From Grammothele lineata (Eukaryota; Basidiomycota; Agaricomycetes; Polyporales; Polyporaceae), in NCBI GenBank assembly GCA_002150815.3, contig NDFF03000126.1:144329-208328 (forward strand): a DNA stretch of 64,000 bases, given 5' to 3'. This document shows positions 10,956 to 21,709 of the stretch, in pieces. The translations under genes and the position numbers were made by a program. The notes under the pieces were generated by a model that saw only the letters and a list, made by a program, of their open reading frames with translations, was not told the DNA's origin and did no database searches. How positions within the stretch are numbered: the stretch's first letter is position 1; every line of letters starts with the position of its first letter.

Positions 10956-13716
10956 ATGGCCCCCTCCAAGACCGTCGCCATCCTCGGGGCCTCCTACGGC
11001 GGTGCCCGCGCCGCCTTCATCCTCGCCCAGGGCCTCCCCCGCGGCTGGCGCGTCGTCCTCGTCGACCGCAACAGCCACTTCAACCACCTCTACGTCCTCC
11101 CCCGCCTCGCCGTCCTCCCCGGCCACGAGCACAAGGCCTTCATCCCCTACACCAACATCTTCCTCCCCCCGCAGCCCATCGAGTCCCTCAGCGACCCCGC
11201 CTCAATCAAAGCCCCCGTCTCCCTCCCCGAGAACAAGTTCCGCCATGTCTTCCTCCACGCCTCCGTCACCTCCCTCGCGAGCCGCTCCCTGACCCTCGAC
11301 AGGGCCTTCCCCGAGCACGGCATCTCCGAGCCCGACCGCGCCCTCCGCTTCGACTACCTCATCTACGCCCTCGGCAGCCACATGCCCGCCCCCATCGACC
11401 TCTGGGGGCCCGTCGCGGGCGAGGACGTCGAGGGCGCGAGCGTGCTCGACGTCGCACGCGGCACGAAGCAGGGCGGCGTCGCTTGGCTCAAAGCCTTCCA
11501 GAAGCGCGTCGAGCGCGCGCGGAGCGTTCTCGTCGTCGGTGGGGGCGCACTCGGTATCCGTGAGTATCTCGCTTGTTCTCATTCCTCATTCTTTTGTTCT
11601 TTGCTCTCCGTGTCCGTGGGTGTGAGCGGGGCCGTGCTCTGCGCTACCCCTCTGTCCCATCGATGTCTGCGCTGCACCGCACACGCCCGCCGGCTTTCAC
11701 AACTTTTGCATAGCCGGAGGCGGGCGGGCCGCGGGAGCCCCGCTCCGGTTTGTCTGGCACACGAGCCCTGTCGCGTGCGCCCACCAGATCGCACACCAGA
11801 GCACGCCCTCGCTCGCGATATTGACGCAACGACGATAGGAGGGAAAGCACGCCCTGAGTCAGCGTAGGGTCTCCTGGCCGGCATTCTCGCTCGGGCTCTT
11901 AGATTTTCTTGGTTTCTTTGGGGGTGGGGCCGACGGTTTAGGTTCAGTCCAGGGCTCGGGATCTGCAGACCGGCGTAATTTCAACTTCGTCGGTCTTCCT
12001 TGGACGCGCTGGTGCGGCGTATGATATCATATCGAGCTTCCTACGTATGTCGCCGGGTCATGGGCGACGAGTCGATGGTTCTACTCGTGTTCGAACGTTT
12101 CGCGCTGCTTATCTACTTGTGCTCGACGTACCAATGCTAATTATGTCACCACTGCAGAGTTCGCTGGAGACATCGCAGAGCTCCATCCAACGAAGAGCGT
12201 GACCCTCCTTCACTCGCGCGCACGCCTCCTGCCCCGGTTCGACGAGGGCATGCACAGCGAGAGTACGTCCTCCCTCTGCCCCCACTCTTCTCCTCCCTCT
12301 TTCATATCCTCTTACACACCTTGTTGCATCATCTGTCGTCGCCAGTCATCTCGACGCTCTCCGCGCTCAACGTCTGCACGATCCTCGGCGACCGGCTCGA
12401 CTTCGCCTCGCTCGCGGACAAGCCGGGCAGGAACGGCGAGCGCGTCGTGCGCACCCAGAGCGGGCGCGAGGTCCGCGCGGAGCTCATCGTGAGTGTCTCT
12501 CCTTCCTCCCTTCCTTCCTCTCTTTCCCTTTCCCTCCTTCCTTAGTCCATCCTCTCCCGTCCCGTCCCCGTCCCTCTCCCTCTCTCTTCTGATCTGAAGA
12601 ACCGCTCGCTCACCCCACGCCGCGCGCACACACAGCTCCTCTGCACGGGCCAGACGCCCAACACCGAGCTCCTCCGCTCCGTCTTCCCGCAGTCGGTCGT
12701 CCCCGACGGCCCGAACAAGGGCCTCGTGCGCGTCCGGAGGACGCTCCAGCTCGCGGAGGTCGTGCCTGAGGGGGAGAGGCGGGCTGCTGAGGGTGAGGTC
12801 GAGGCTGGGACTGGGGCTGGGGTGGAAGCCGTTGCTGCCCCCGAGCCCGCTCCCTCCGCAGTGCCCACCGCAGAGACTGAAGCTCCCGCGACCGAGGACG
12901 CTCAAGCAGACGCAGAGCCCGCCCCCACCGAAGACCCCGCTGCCCCCGAAGAACCCCCGATCGAGGAAGACCCCCTCACGCGCGTGGCGGCGGAACACGT
13001 GTTCGCGATCGGGGACGCGGCGGACGCGTTCGGGGCGATCAACGCGGGCCATAACGCGTTCAACCAGGGCGAGGCGGCTGCGAGGAATATTTTGAGGTTG
13101 GTGAGGAGGGAGGTGGAGGCGGAGGAGGCGGAGCGGGATGCAGGGGAGGGTGAGGTCAAGGAAGAGGAGAAGGAGGTAAAGGAGGAGGTGACGAAGGAGG
13201 TGAAGAAGGAAGAGGGGGAGGAGAAGGAGGAGGCGAAGGAAGAGCTGAGCGCCGAGCTCGAAAAGTACGCACCCGGCATGCCTGCGATCAAGGTCACCCT
13301 CGGTATCGTGAGTCTTTCCCCCTCCCTCTCCTTCTTCCCCCTTCCCCGCTCTCGATGCACCCTCCAAACCCTCAGCGCTCACCCTCCCCCCTTCTTGACA
13401 GTCCAAGTGCGCGTACCAAATCCGAGGCGTCATCGGCGCGCGCGACCAGGAGCCGCCAGACCTCGACGTGCACCTCATCTGGCGCTACTACGGCTACCAG
13501 GCCGAGCGCGGCGACCTCGACGTTGACTTTGAGGCGCCCGCCGCTCCTGCGCCTACTCCCGCGGCTGCGAGCGTTGTGGTTGCGGAGTCGGTTTCAGCGT
13601 CGAAGTCGAAGGTGGAGGTGTCGACGTCGGAGTCGGTTTCGGAGGCGGTATCGGAGGTGGTTGAGAAGCTCGCACCCGCAGCTGCCGCCCCGGAGGCGGT
13701 CTCCGTGTCGGCCTGA
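10956..13716 (+). CDS. AIF2/AMID (FSP1-like) FAD-dependent oxidoreductase
   Basis: Five exons (10956-11559, 12158-12262, 12346-12488, 12636-13307, 13402-13716) give 612 aa; all junctions keep frame. The N-terminal dinucleotide fold reads VAILGASYGGARAAFILA. A second nucleotide fold, VLVVGGGALGIQFAGDIAE, is created exactly by splicing across intron 1. The C-terminal FAD-binding signature is VFAIGDAADAF followed by INAGHNAFNQGEAAARNIL. This is the layout of AIF2/AMID-type NAD(P)H oxidoreductases, which oxidise NAD(P)H with quinone-like acceptors. Two insertions are unusual: about 80 residues of Ala/Pro/Glu-rich sequence before the GD motif, and about 60 residues of Lys/Glu repeats after RNILRLV. 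Family members usually have about 370-400 aa, so these and the acidic/Ser-rich tail explain the length. Intron 1 is 598 nt, about ten times the local norm. Confidence 0.85.
11560..12157 (+). other. Unusually long (598 nt) intron in the oxidoreductase gene
   Basis: GTGAGT donor and CTGCAG acceptor split the second nucleotide-binding motif (VLVVGGGALGI then QFAGDIAE). Neighbouring introns in the same gene are 83-147 nt. The first half stays open in frame with exon 1 up to 11867, so intron retention would give a truncated 303-aa protein. No RNA gene was recognised inside. Confidence 0.65.
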
Positions 13717-15766
13717 TTGTTCGGTGCTCTGTGCTCGCTTCAACTATCACATCGCTATCACTGCATGGTTCTCGGGTCTCGGGCTTCGGGACGTTTTTGA
13801 AAGAGCGGGCGGGCGAAGTACGAAAGGAAGAGGGAGTGGTTTTAATACAGGCTGGGTCGGAGGCTCGGTCTCGCGCACTACAGATAGATAGAATTTATGC
13901 GCTTCAAGCTGGGGTGTATGTCTGACCGGAGTTGTAGGAGTGCACGGGGGGAGGTGGGGTAGAAGAAATGGAATGCGTTTTTGCTGCCTCGTCTATTCCT
14001 TGGTCATGTTAGATGTCGTGGGAGGTAAGTAGTGAATGTTGTCGCCCACTGGCAGGCTGGCGAGGGTATGCGGGTGTTCGGGGGCCGTACGGTCTCAGGG
14101 GACGCCCGGCTTTCGAGTCGCGACATCCACCCCTTCGTCCTGCTCGATGCTTGTAGCGTTGGGGTCTGTGGTCGCTCCTTGTCGTGCAGCATGGAGGTAA
14201 GCAACAATTTCTGGCTGAATGCAGTCTCCCTTGCTCACACCCGATGATGCAGGTCGTTCCAATGATCATTATTCATTGGGTCTCTCCCCATCGCCACGAG
14301 TGTTTCGTTGAGCGAGCTGGCATGGATTGCACGAGCCGACAACGCGCATATATAAGGCGATAACCAGTGGGTGCGAAGCCACCCATTGTCAACGTCGCGT
14401 CCTTGTCCTCCTGCTCGAGCAACCCAGCCTGTGTAAATGAGCCACCACCGCAAGCCGGAGATAAGAGGGTGATACATACAACGGAGTAGCCTCTACGTGA
14501 TATTGGGCGGTTCGTTTGGAGAGGAGGTCCCGTGGAACATTGGGACACATCTCCGGTCCTCGCGTGTCTTACGTGAGTTTTTGCCACCTTCCTCGCCTTC
14601 TGTGGGCTCGTACGGTACTCGGTCCACACCGAGGCTCTATCCGGACGGACTCGTAGGTGGACTTCGAGACGCAGCCGACCCTCCGTGTGGCCCATGTCGA
14701 CGCGTATGAACGCGAGCCATTCCCGCCCCGCATCCCCCCCTTCATTTCCTGGCGAACTTTCCTCCGTAGGCGGTATAGCTGGGTTTAGATTCGATGCGGT
14801 ATGTGCACCCCATTCTACATCCTCATATATCACCTATCCAACTCTAAAGCCGTCGTCGCAGGGATACCCGTCACACCGCATACGCCGCTCTGCGGTCTGG
14901 CCTCTTACCGTTAAAATGCGCGCTACTGCAGGAATAGGAGGCGGTGTGGTGGCACGAAGTGGTTCCCGCGCAGCATGGTGTACTCGGATGTCGTCTGCGG
15001 TAAGGGCTTCGTGAGGCAGGGTGGGATGTGTTGACCTAGAAGAGGTATGAGGAGCCGAGAGAGGGAAACTGAACGCGGAGAGTAACGGGGTGGGGCTTGC
15101 GGGTATGTGGTGGATCTCCAATAAGATTGTGGCTCGGCGTGAAGAGGATAGAGACGTTTGGGTTCGAGTGCGGTCGGACGGTGCGTGTAGAGTTCCATGA
15201 GTTGCGATACTCGTCTCTTCCGCAGTTCCATCCACTTTCCGCAACACCGTAGTCTTCCTTCATGAGGATAATCCGTGGCTCGGAATTGGCTGGTGAATCC
15301 GTCGCCATTATACTTTCGTTCAGCTTAGAGTCGCTCAGCCTATTGCCCGATTATGAAGGCTGCAACGGGTTTATACGTTCGTCAAGTGTACGTACACTTC
15401 CTACAGGAATTCAATATCATACTACAAACAGGGACGCGCTCGTAGAGCATTCTGGCGAGACTAGGCGTACACAATACAAGTACAACGAGGCGGACTAGAA
15501 GAATGGCATAGCGCATGCACGATATCGATAGGAAGGGATGGGGCCAATTTTCAGCAATCCGATGACGAGTGATCTTTTCACACTTGCGATTTGAAGATGA
15601 GAGGACAGGTTTGCCATGATGAGGGATAACTTTACTCGTTCCGTGTTTTCTTCGTTAAGTCTTGATCGCTCTCAATTTATAGGTTCTGCCTCTCCTGAAC
15701 CCGCACCCGTGCTATCAAGTTCGCTAACATGAGCTTCCAGATATTAGTCATACTAGCAGCTCGCGC
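13717..15766. other. Intergenic, 2.05 kb, no supported gene
   Basis: The longest open frame (14273-14833, minus, 186 codons) has no recognisable motif and an odd composition, so it is not called. No repeat or RNA gene was seen. Confidence 0.5.
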
Positions 15767-17077
15767 TTACCTAAGTTTTCCCTCAGGGCTATCTCTTCCA
15801 GCAACTGTTAAACTCGATGCCGATGTGCTCTCCCCTGATGAGGACATGTCTTGCAGAGGAATTCCCATATGGCCTCGGCCTACGGTTTTTTCCGACATCT
15901 CACCCGTGGCGGGCATGCCAGGCGGTGCTTGCTCGTCGCTCTTCACATTCTTTTCTGCATCCAATTCTTCCCGTTTTTTGTCCCATTCGGATTGCTCATC
16001 AGGGAGCAGTTTCCCAGGAAAGAACACAGGAAGTAAGGCCAACCCAACGCCTCGCTCCCTTTCTTCAGCCTTGAAGAGTGCTTTCATGACTTTCTCGTCG
16101 TGCACAGGTTCCAAATCCTTTAAGCGGAAGCCGTGTGCGGCGGACTGACGCCTCGCGGCTGCGGCAAGGACGTTTTGTGCCATGCCGAGCGAACCGATTC
16201 CGAATAGGAACCATGCATCGCCGTTGAGGCCTTCCACTGTAAGGAGGAGTAGAACCCAGAAAATGCAAGAAACGACGGTCGCAAAAAGCGTGATGTGGCA
16301 AGGCTCGACTCGCCCTCCAGCGAGATCCTCGAGACGGAGCCCGCTTGAGGCGATGAAAACCATCACGACTGAAGAGCCATTCCCCTTCGTAAGGCAACTT
16401 ACATCACGCTTGCTAGGATCGACAGCACGCGCCATGTACTTCTCCCGTCGCCATTGAGGGAGTGCGGTCCAGCTGAGGGTAAGGACGTTCCCCGCGAAAG
16501 TGACGAGGAAGACGGCCCAATTGGCAGACACGAACCAAGGTATGGCTGCGATGACGAGCTGGAGCCCGATTGTTCCGACGCCCATCCAGTACACCCAATC
16601 GCACTCCGGCTGGCCCATCACCTTCTGCCCCACCTCCTCGGGCACAACCTTGTAGAACGCGACCATGAGTCCCTTCAGTGGACCTTTACTATGTTGGCCC
16701 GTGTGTTTGCGCGCAAGTGCGTGTTCTTCGTCTCGAAGGAGGCGACCGAGAACCCAGGAACGGTTCTGGCGCCGATAACCGGTCTTCACGTTCACGAACG
16801 TCGACGACTCATCCGGGGGAGGCATAAGGCGGCCGTCTCCGAGCGCGGAGGAGAGTGCGGAAAGTGAATAAGCGACCCATCCAAATGAAAACGCGACGGG
16901 GGCGAAGGGGAGTGGACCGCCGCCGACGAGTTGGGCTAGGTCGCGCTGGACGATGTCGCCTCCGATAATCATGAGGATAGAGAGCACGTCGGATGGGTTT
17001 TCCCATTGGGCGCGCATCGCGCCGAGGACCGCCGATGGGGATGCCTCAGAGGACACTATTGGGATAACTGGGGGCAT
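15767..17077 (-). CDS. Multi-pass membrane protein of unknown function, paralog A
   Basis: A single exon of 436 aa. Hydrophobic segments include SILMIIGGDIVQR, PVAFSFGWVAYSLSALSSAL, YWMGVGTIGLQLVIAAIPWF, WAVFLVTFAGNVLTL, LFATVVSCIFWVLLLLTV and WFLFGIGSLGMAQNVLAAAA, so about six transmembrane helices are likely. Conserved with paralog B (36853-38214) and in part with paralog C (43214-44257) are MIIGGDIVQR, FSFGW, GDGRL-PPPD, SWVLGRLLRDEE, a TKGNGS motif in a cytosolic-looking loop, LRLEDLAGGR, LLTVEGL and a C-terminal KVM-ALFKAEERERGVGLA / LLPVFFPGKL block. The tail is polar and charged. I do not recognise a named family, and no catalytic motif is apparent. A TTTAAA element lies about 80 bp upstream of the ATG. 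Confidence 0.8.
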   Translation of the reverse strand: MPPVIPIVSSEASPSAVLGAMRAQWENPSDVLSILMIIGGDIVQRDLAQLVGGGPLPFAPVAFSFGWVAYSLSALSSALGDGRLMPPPDESSTFVNVKTGYRRQNRSWVLGRLLRDEEHALARKHTGQHSKGPLKGLMVAFYKVVPEEVGQKVMGQPECDWVYWMGVGTIGLQLVIAAIPWFVSANWAVFLVTFAGNVLTLSWTALPQWRREKYMARAVDPSKRDVSCLTKGNGSSVVMVFIASSGLRLEDLAGGRVEPCHITLFATVVSCIFWVLLLLTVEGLNGDAWFLFGIGSLGMAQNVLAAAARRQSAAHGFRLKDLEPVHDEKVMKALFKAEERERGVGLALLPVFFPGKLLPDEQSEWDKKREELDAEKNVKSDEQAPPGMPATGEMSEKTVGRGHMGIPLQDMSSSGESTSASSLTVAGRDSPEGKLR

Positions 17078-17149
17078 CGCTAGGAGCGAGCGACAACTGA
17101 GGGGGACGGGGTGTGCGAGAGGTACTCCTGTGCTCTCGTGTGATTCTTC

Positions 17150-17162
17150 AGTACTTTAAATG
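17150..17162 (-). promoter_or_regulatory. TATA-like element upstream of membrane paralog A
   Basis: On the minus strand the bases read CATTTAAAG, about 75-85 bp upstream of the ATG at 17077. The position fits a core promoter, and paralogs B and C also carry AT-rich elements upstream. Inferred by eye only. Confidence 0.35.
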
Positions 17163-17776
17163 GCGCATGCGGCAGTGTCTACCGCATGCCGGCAACAACG
17201 TGGTGGCACTAGGACGCCCACGGAAGTTCATTTGCTTCCGTGACGTGCGCCGCTCTGCATTGCATTAGACACTAGAAGACACTCCAATGACCGTCACGAC
17301 CCACCGGCACATTGCACTCAAAACCATTGAACTTTGAAGGAGAGTCAGAATGTAGGCCACATACGACCGCATTTGAAAACCCTGTCACACCCCATTCACT
17401 TACGGCAAGAACGCTCGTATTGGGTTTGTTCATGAGTCCGTGTCCGCTACTATCGCAGTCTTCGCAACTTGAATGTATTGAGCCAGCCACGCCTGGAGCA
17501 CCATCTCCGAGTCCGAAATGGTGCACCCGAATATATTCAACCCTGGGAATTTCGGAGAATTGTGAGCCTTGACCTGAAGGTACTTATTAACCGTTGAAGC
17601 GTGCGCACAGATTCGCTTTGAAGGCGGTAATGGTGTGTACGATGATAGTGGTCGGATGCTAGTCTATCGAGACTCGAGCCTGAAGCGTACCCAGGTCAAA
17701 ATTGCCGTCCTCTTGAGGGTGCACGACTCCTGCTTTGTCAGCCGGGCTTCTCCGGACCGTCACGGATCATAGACCG

Positions 17777-17880
17777 TGGTGTCACGGCCATGGCCTAATC
17801 AAGCTTGTATTCCGACCACCACGTCTGATGGTGTCACGGCCATGGCCTAATCAAGCTTGTATTCCGACCACCACGTCTGA
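17777..17880. repeat. Perfect 2 x 52 bp tandem duplication, tRNA-box-like
   Basis: Bases 17777-17828 and 17829-17880 are identical 52-mers beginning TGGTGTCACGGCCATGGCC. Each contains CATGGCCTAATC, which resembles the A-box of arginine tRNAs. Just after the second copy lies AGTTCGAATCC (17880-17890), matching the B-box/T-loop consensus. However, the anticodon and T stems do not pair properly, so this is not called a tRNA. It sits 65 bp upstream of the MDP1 start codon. It could be a decayed tRNA or SINE fragment, or simply a recent slip duplication in a promoter/5' UTR. Confidence 0.7.
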
Positions 17881-17944
17881 AGTTCGAATCCTGCTGACAG
17901 GTTGTCTCCATTGGCGCCATTAGACTCGTAGCTAGATAGCAGTC

Positions 17945-18970
17945 ATGACGAGTAGGCTCCCGAAGCTCGTTGCTTTTGACCTCGAGTAAGTCAGTAACGG
18001 TTATGAAGCCGTTGTCCCCATATTGCGATATTGACTCACAATTGGGCGGCCCGCAGCTACACACTGTGGGATCTCTGGATTGATACTCATGTCCACCGTG
18101 AGTAAAGATTTGTTCATGATTCTTCCTATTACTGGCTGAAATACAGCACTAAGCCCCCATCAAACGCGTTGGCAATGCCGTCAACGAATTGAGAGATAGG
18201 TCCGTGTTGTACGACCTATCCGCGTCGTCAAACTAGCATTTGACTGACTTGACTGACCTACTTCTCGCAAAGGCATAATCAGAAGATCGCTTTCTATCGC
18301 GATGTCCCAGAAATTCTCCATCGTCTGAAAGAGGGCGATGTCACCATCGCCGCCTGTTCGAGAACGCACGCTCCGGATCTGTGCGTAGCGCCTCCGTGCA
18401 GCTTCATTGACGCTACAACTGCCAGATTCTGACGCGCCTATGCTCCAGGGCACGGCGTGCGCTAAACTTGCTACTCGTTCCCCCAGCACCGGGCCATAAA
18501 AACGATTCGCCTACTCCTGCGGTAGACTTTTTCGACCAGCTAGAGATCTATCCGGGTATATAGCTGCGTAGCCAACCGTCTTTCCCTGCGGCTGCTGACA
18601 ATCGGGTAACGATCTAGGATCCAAAATGAAGCATTTCCAGGAACTGCACAAGAAAACGGGCATACCGTACTCCGAAATGGTACGCCATCGTTGTGTCTTC
18701 ACATCAAACTCCGTTAATGGCCCATTCAAGCTGTTCTTCGATGACGAGCACCGAAACAAGGAGGTCGAATCCCTCGGTACTTATTCCCGCAGATATAAGG
18801 ACCACATAGTAGCTCATGAGCTTCATTTCACAGGCGTAACATTCTGCATAGTTCCCAACGGCGTTAACGACCGGGTGTTCGAAAATGGGCTTCACGAGTG
18901 GCGAAGGCGCCATCCTGTTGAGGTGACCCAAGACACCTCGGAGAGTGGTACGGTAGACACGGGCGAATGA
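17945..18970 (+). CDS. MDP1: Magnesium-dependent phosphatase 1 (HAD superfamily)
   Basis: Eight short exons (17945-17985, 18057-18097, 18154-18199, 18273-18380, 18449-18555, 18618-18679, 18731-18776, 18834-18970) give 195 aa with every junction in frame. HAD motif I reads FDLDYTLW; the codon of its second Asp is split by intron 1 (GA/C). WIDTHVHPP, KRVGNAVNELRDR and FYRDVPEILHRLKEGDV follow. Motif II is CSRTHAPDL. The later MKHFQELHKKTGIPYSEM, LFFDDEHRNKEVE and VTFCIVPNGVNDRVF blocks, ending EWRRRHP, match MDP1 throughout. Family members are Mg-dependent, mostly cytosolic phosphatases reported to act on phosphotyrosine and sugar-phosphate-type substrates. Length and motifs are complete. The promoter carries the 52-bp tandem duplication described separately. 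Confidence 0.93.
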
Positions 18971-19454
18971 GTAGACGTGTCATCAGCAGTATTCGTATCA
19001 TGTGGATTGCGATCCTGTTCATACCGCGACCGGCACAGGTATGTTTGCGCGCTCCGTTACAACCCACCGATTACGTCCAAGACTCTAATGAATATGATGA
19101 CAACTAGATGATGTACAGCTCGAGTTTCAATTGCCCTGAGATTCGCGGCGATCCTTCGAACGAGCCGGTTTATCAGATATCTACCCAGTGAAACAATGAC
19201 AGTAATGCAGCCCTATCTACGTCAAGTCAAATTCCCTGTATTATCAAGCAGGGTGAAGCGGTAGTGCATTCCCGCACATCTTTTGAATGACCATGTTCTA
19301 CTCCCTCGCTGGGCTGACCGTCTTACTCACCGAGAAACTGTGCCATCGATCCCGCCACAAACACGACAGCTCTCCCTAACAAAGTCAGCCTCACGTCAGC
19401 TCGGCCTATATTACCATTCGCGACGCTCATACAGGTGCGTCCATTCTTCTCTCC
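18971..19454. other. Intergenic, 484 bp
   Basis: Separates MDP1 from the first nucleotidyltransferase-like gene on the same strand. A TATA-like ctatatta sits near 19405, about 50 bp upstream of the ATG at 19455. Nothing else was identified. Confidence 0.45.
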
Positions 19455-20440
19455 ATGGCGTGTGTGCGATGCTTATCGCTTCGAGAACAGGGTCGTTACA
19501 CACGCCCCCGCGCTGGGTCGCTCCTTCACTACTCGGACGCTGACCGTCCAAGTACATCCACTCAACTTCTCCTCTCCTACCCCGATCACAACGAACTCCA
19601 GCTAGGCAAGGACCACCTTACATGGCTTCTCCGCCTCCTCTCGATAGAGATAGCGCGCTCGGGCTGGTTCCGTGCACCCGTTGTCCTCGCCGTACATGGT
19701 GGCGCGCAAGTTGTGCTCAATGAAGGCATGCAAACCGTGCCAGGCGCACGCCGGACCACACGCGACGTCGACTTCATCAATCTTCCATTCGAACGCGTCT
19801 CAATCAAGGTTGGTCACTCAGACGCAGGAGCTTGCCTGCGCGAGTGTATACGTCGCGCAGCGCGCGTATCGCATATCCGGGAGCTCGGCACAGATTGGAT
19901 GAACAGCGCGCCTGACACGGCATTGGAGAGGTGGTTTTGGTGCGGCTTGATTGCTTTGCTCTCGTACTTCGACGCCGCACTGACCCTATGATCCCTCTCA
20001 GTGCTGACGGGAGGCAAACCATCAACACGATCTGGGACGAGACCATGTCAGCCGCCAACCGCCGGATCAATACACTTTTCGAGACTCCCTCACTCGTCCT
20101 TATCGGTGTCCCCTGGCATTGGACCGTCGCCCTCAAGCTCGTCCGTTTCAAGAAACACGACCCCCACGACATTGCTTGTGTCCTCCGCGTTGTAGAACCC
20201 CCGCGTCCCGAGCATCCCGCGTGGACCGCGGAAGTTGTCGAAGCGTGGATTCGGTACGCATGCCCGGGTATGCGTTACGATCTATATCAGCCTTCGCAGG
20301 TGGAGTATCTGCGACATTTCATTCGGAGCGCCATTGTGCTGGCAACGGAGGAGGCATTGAGGTATCGGGCGCCGTGGTCCGTAACCTATGGGCCGCGGCG
20401 CTCGACACCTACGGAAGCCCTGCAGGCAGTACACCCGTGA
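19455..20440 (+). CDS. Nucleotidyltransferase-like protein, tandem copy 1
   Basis: Two exons (19455-19930, 20002-20440) joined by a 71-nt intron, predicting 304 aa. The core is LLRLLSIEIARSGWFRAP, then VLAVHGGAQVVL and RRTTRDVDFI. This His-Gly-Gly plus Thr-x-Asp-x-Asp layout is typical of minimal nucleotidyltransferases of the DUF6036/AbiEii type. Downstream LGTDWMNSAPDTAL corresponds to the family's P-x-DWLND block, and WTVALKLVRFKKHDPHDI to its Lys/Asp-containing C-terminal motif. These matches are from motif memory, not a search. Substrate and role are unknown; relatives transfer nucleotides to RNA, protein or small molecules, and some act in bacterial toxin-antitoxin systems. Copies 2 and 3 follow on the same strand. 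The start is the first ATG in frame with the core; the N-terminal 50 residues are not shared with copy 3 and may be mis-modelled. Confidence 0.7.
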
Positions 20441-21709
20441 ATTGGCTCCCGAAGACCAGTCACCGCTATATCTGCCAACCGATCGTTGCTGGCAACTCCC
20501 GGTGTGGCCGACTAGTTGACATACTAGACGAATATTCTTCACATTTCTCCTCTTTCCTCGCGCGCTGTCATCTGCTGTATTGAGCTACGATTTCATGCTT
20601 TGTGATGATTCCTGACATCGTTCGTGCCAGTGTCTCTCGCTCGTCTTACAGCACATGCTCGCTATAACACGTGTATCTTGTGAACCTATCCCGCGAATAG
20701 CTCTACTTGCTCCTTGTACGGCGGTCGTCTCTTCAGACGTCGACGATTGACACGTCGCTGACGATGTGTCGATATCGCCGTGTTCCGAGTCGAAGCTCTT
20801 GGCAATGCCAGTCACGAGAGGGTACAGGACTCGGAATGACGTTCCTAGAGAAGAACTTTGCCAACAAGCCACATGATGGCTGCTTGGTTCAGACTGTTTA
20901 TGCACGACGCTGAGCTCGTCGTGTCACGGCCGCCTCACGGAGCGGGTTGCACTAAGTAGTACTAGTGGTCTTTGAAGGTGACGTAGCGTCACACGAACAG
21001 CGATGGGCGCCTGAATGGTGACCAGATGTGACTATGGCTTCTAAGAGCACGAGGAGTCCTTGTCGGGAGCTTTCAGGGTGTAATTCGGCTTCCCAGCTTT
21101 GTGTGTCTCTACTCCCACATGTCCTATGTTCTAGCTGCAAGGACCTTACTCCACCCTATAAGCCTCATGAACATAATAATCAGGTGAGTTAGTACTCCGG
21201 CCAGTCTACCAGTGGAAAACTCCTGAAGTGCCAGGGAGTCTGGCCACAATCAAACGCGCCGTTGAGATATCGCGGATGGGCTTCGGGAGAACGAGGTGCG
21301 TTAGCGCGGCTGTGCATGTGTATAAGGCGCCCAAATACAGCTGATATCGCCACAAATACTTAGAAATAGTCTCATTCAATATCTGTTCCTAGATCAAGGA
21401 AGTCGAGTTGACTCCGAGATTCGACAACACGCACAGAACACGTTCAACAATAAGAGGGCGGTGCAATATGACAAGGTGCAGTACCCACCGCTTCGATCAC
21501 AGTCGGCCCGACGTGGACTTTGGTAGGATCGCAAGACGCCCTGAGACCTCAAAAGCGCAGTCTCGACGACTGACTTCCCCCGGTTCTATTACTCCCTTTG
21601 ACCTGCTCCTTGCACTAACTGCGTCCTCCCTCTCCTCTATTGTGTAGACTCAGTTGCCAAGTGGCTATCGTCAATCCACGCTTGACATAGTCCGTGCACA
21701 CCAGTCATA
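20441..21709. other. Intergenic between nucleotidyltransferase copies 1 and 2
   Basis: 1.27 kb with only short frames. No repeat boundary or terminal inverted repeat was recognised that would explain the duplication. Confidence 0.45.

Larger units (their letters stand above)
17078..17944. other. Divergent intergenic region between paralog A and MDP1
   Basis: An 867-bp region holding both promoters. Apart from the 52-bp tandem duplication at 17777-17880 and the TATA-like element near 17155, nothing further could be identified. Confidence 0.5.

Noticed and set aside
14273..14833. Minus-strand open frame of 186 codons
   Set aside because: No motif, no intron logic and a composition unlike neighbouring coding regions.
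17777..17880. CRISPR-like repeat
   Set aside because: Two directly abutting copies with no spacers, in a eukaryotic context.
17829..17900. Arginine tRNA-like gene upstream of MDP1
   Set aside because: A- and B-box-like sequences exist, but the T stem and anticodon stem do not pair and the acceptor stem has only about five matches, so it is kept as a repeat and not called as a tRNA.
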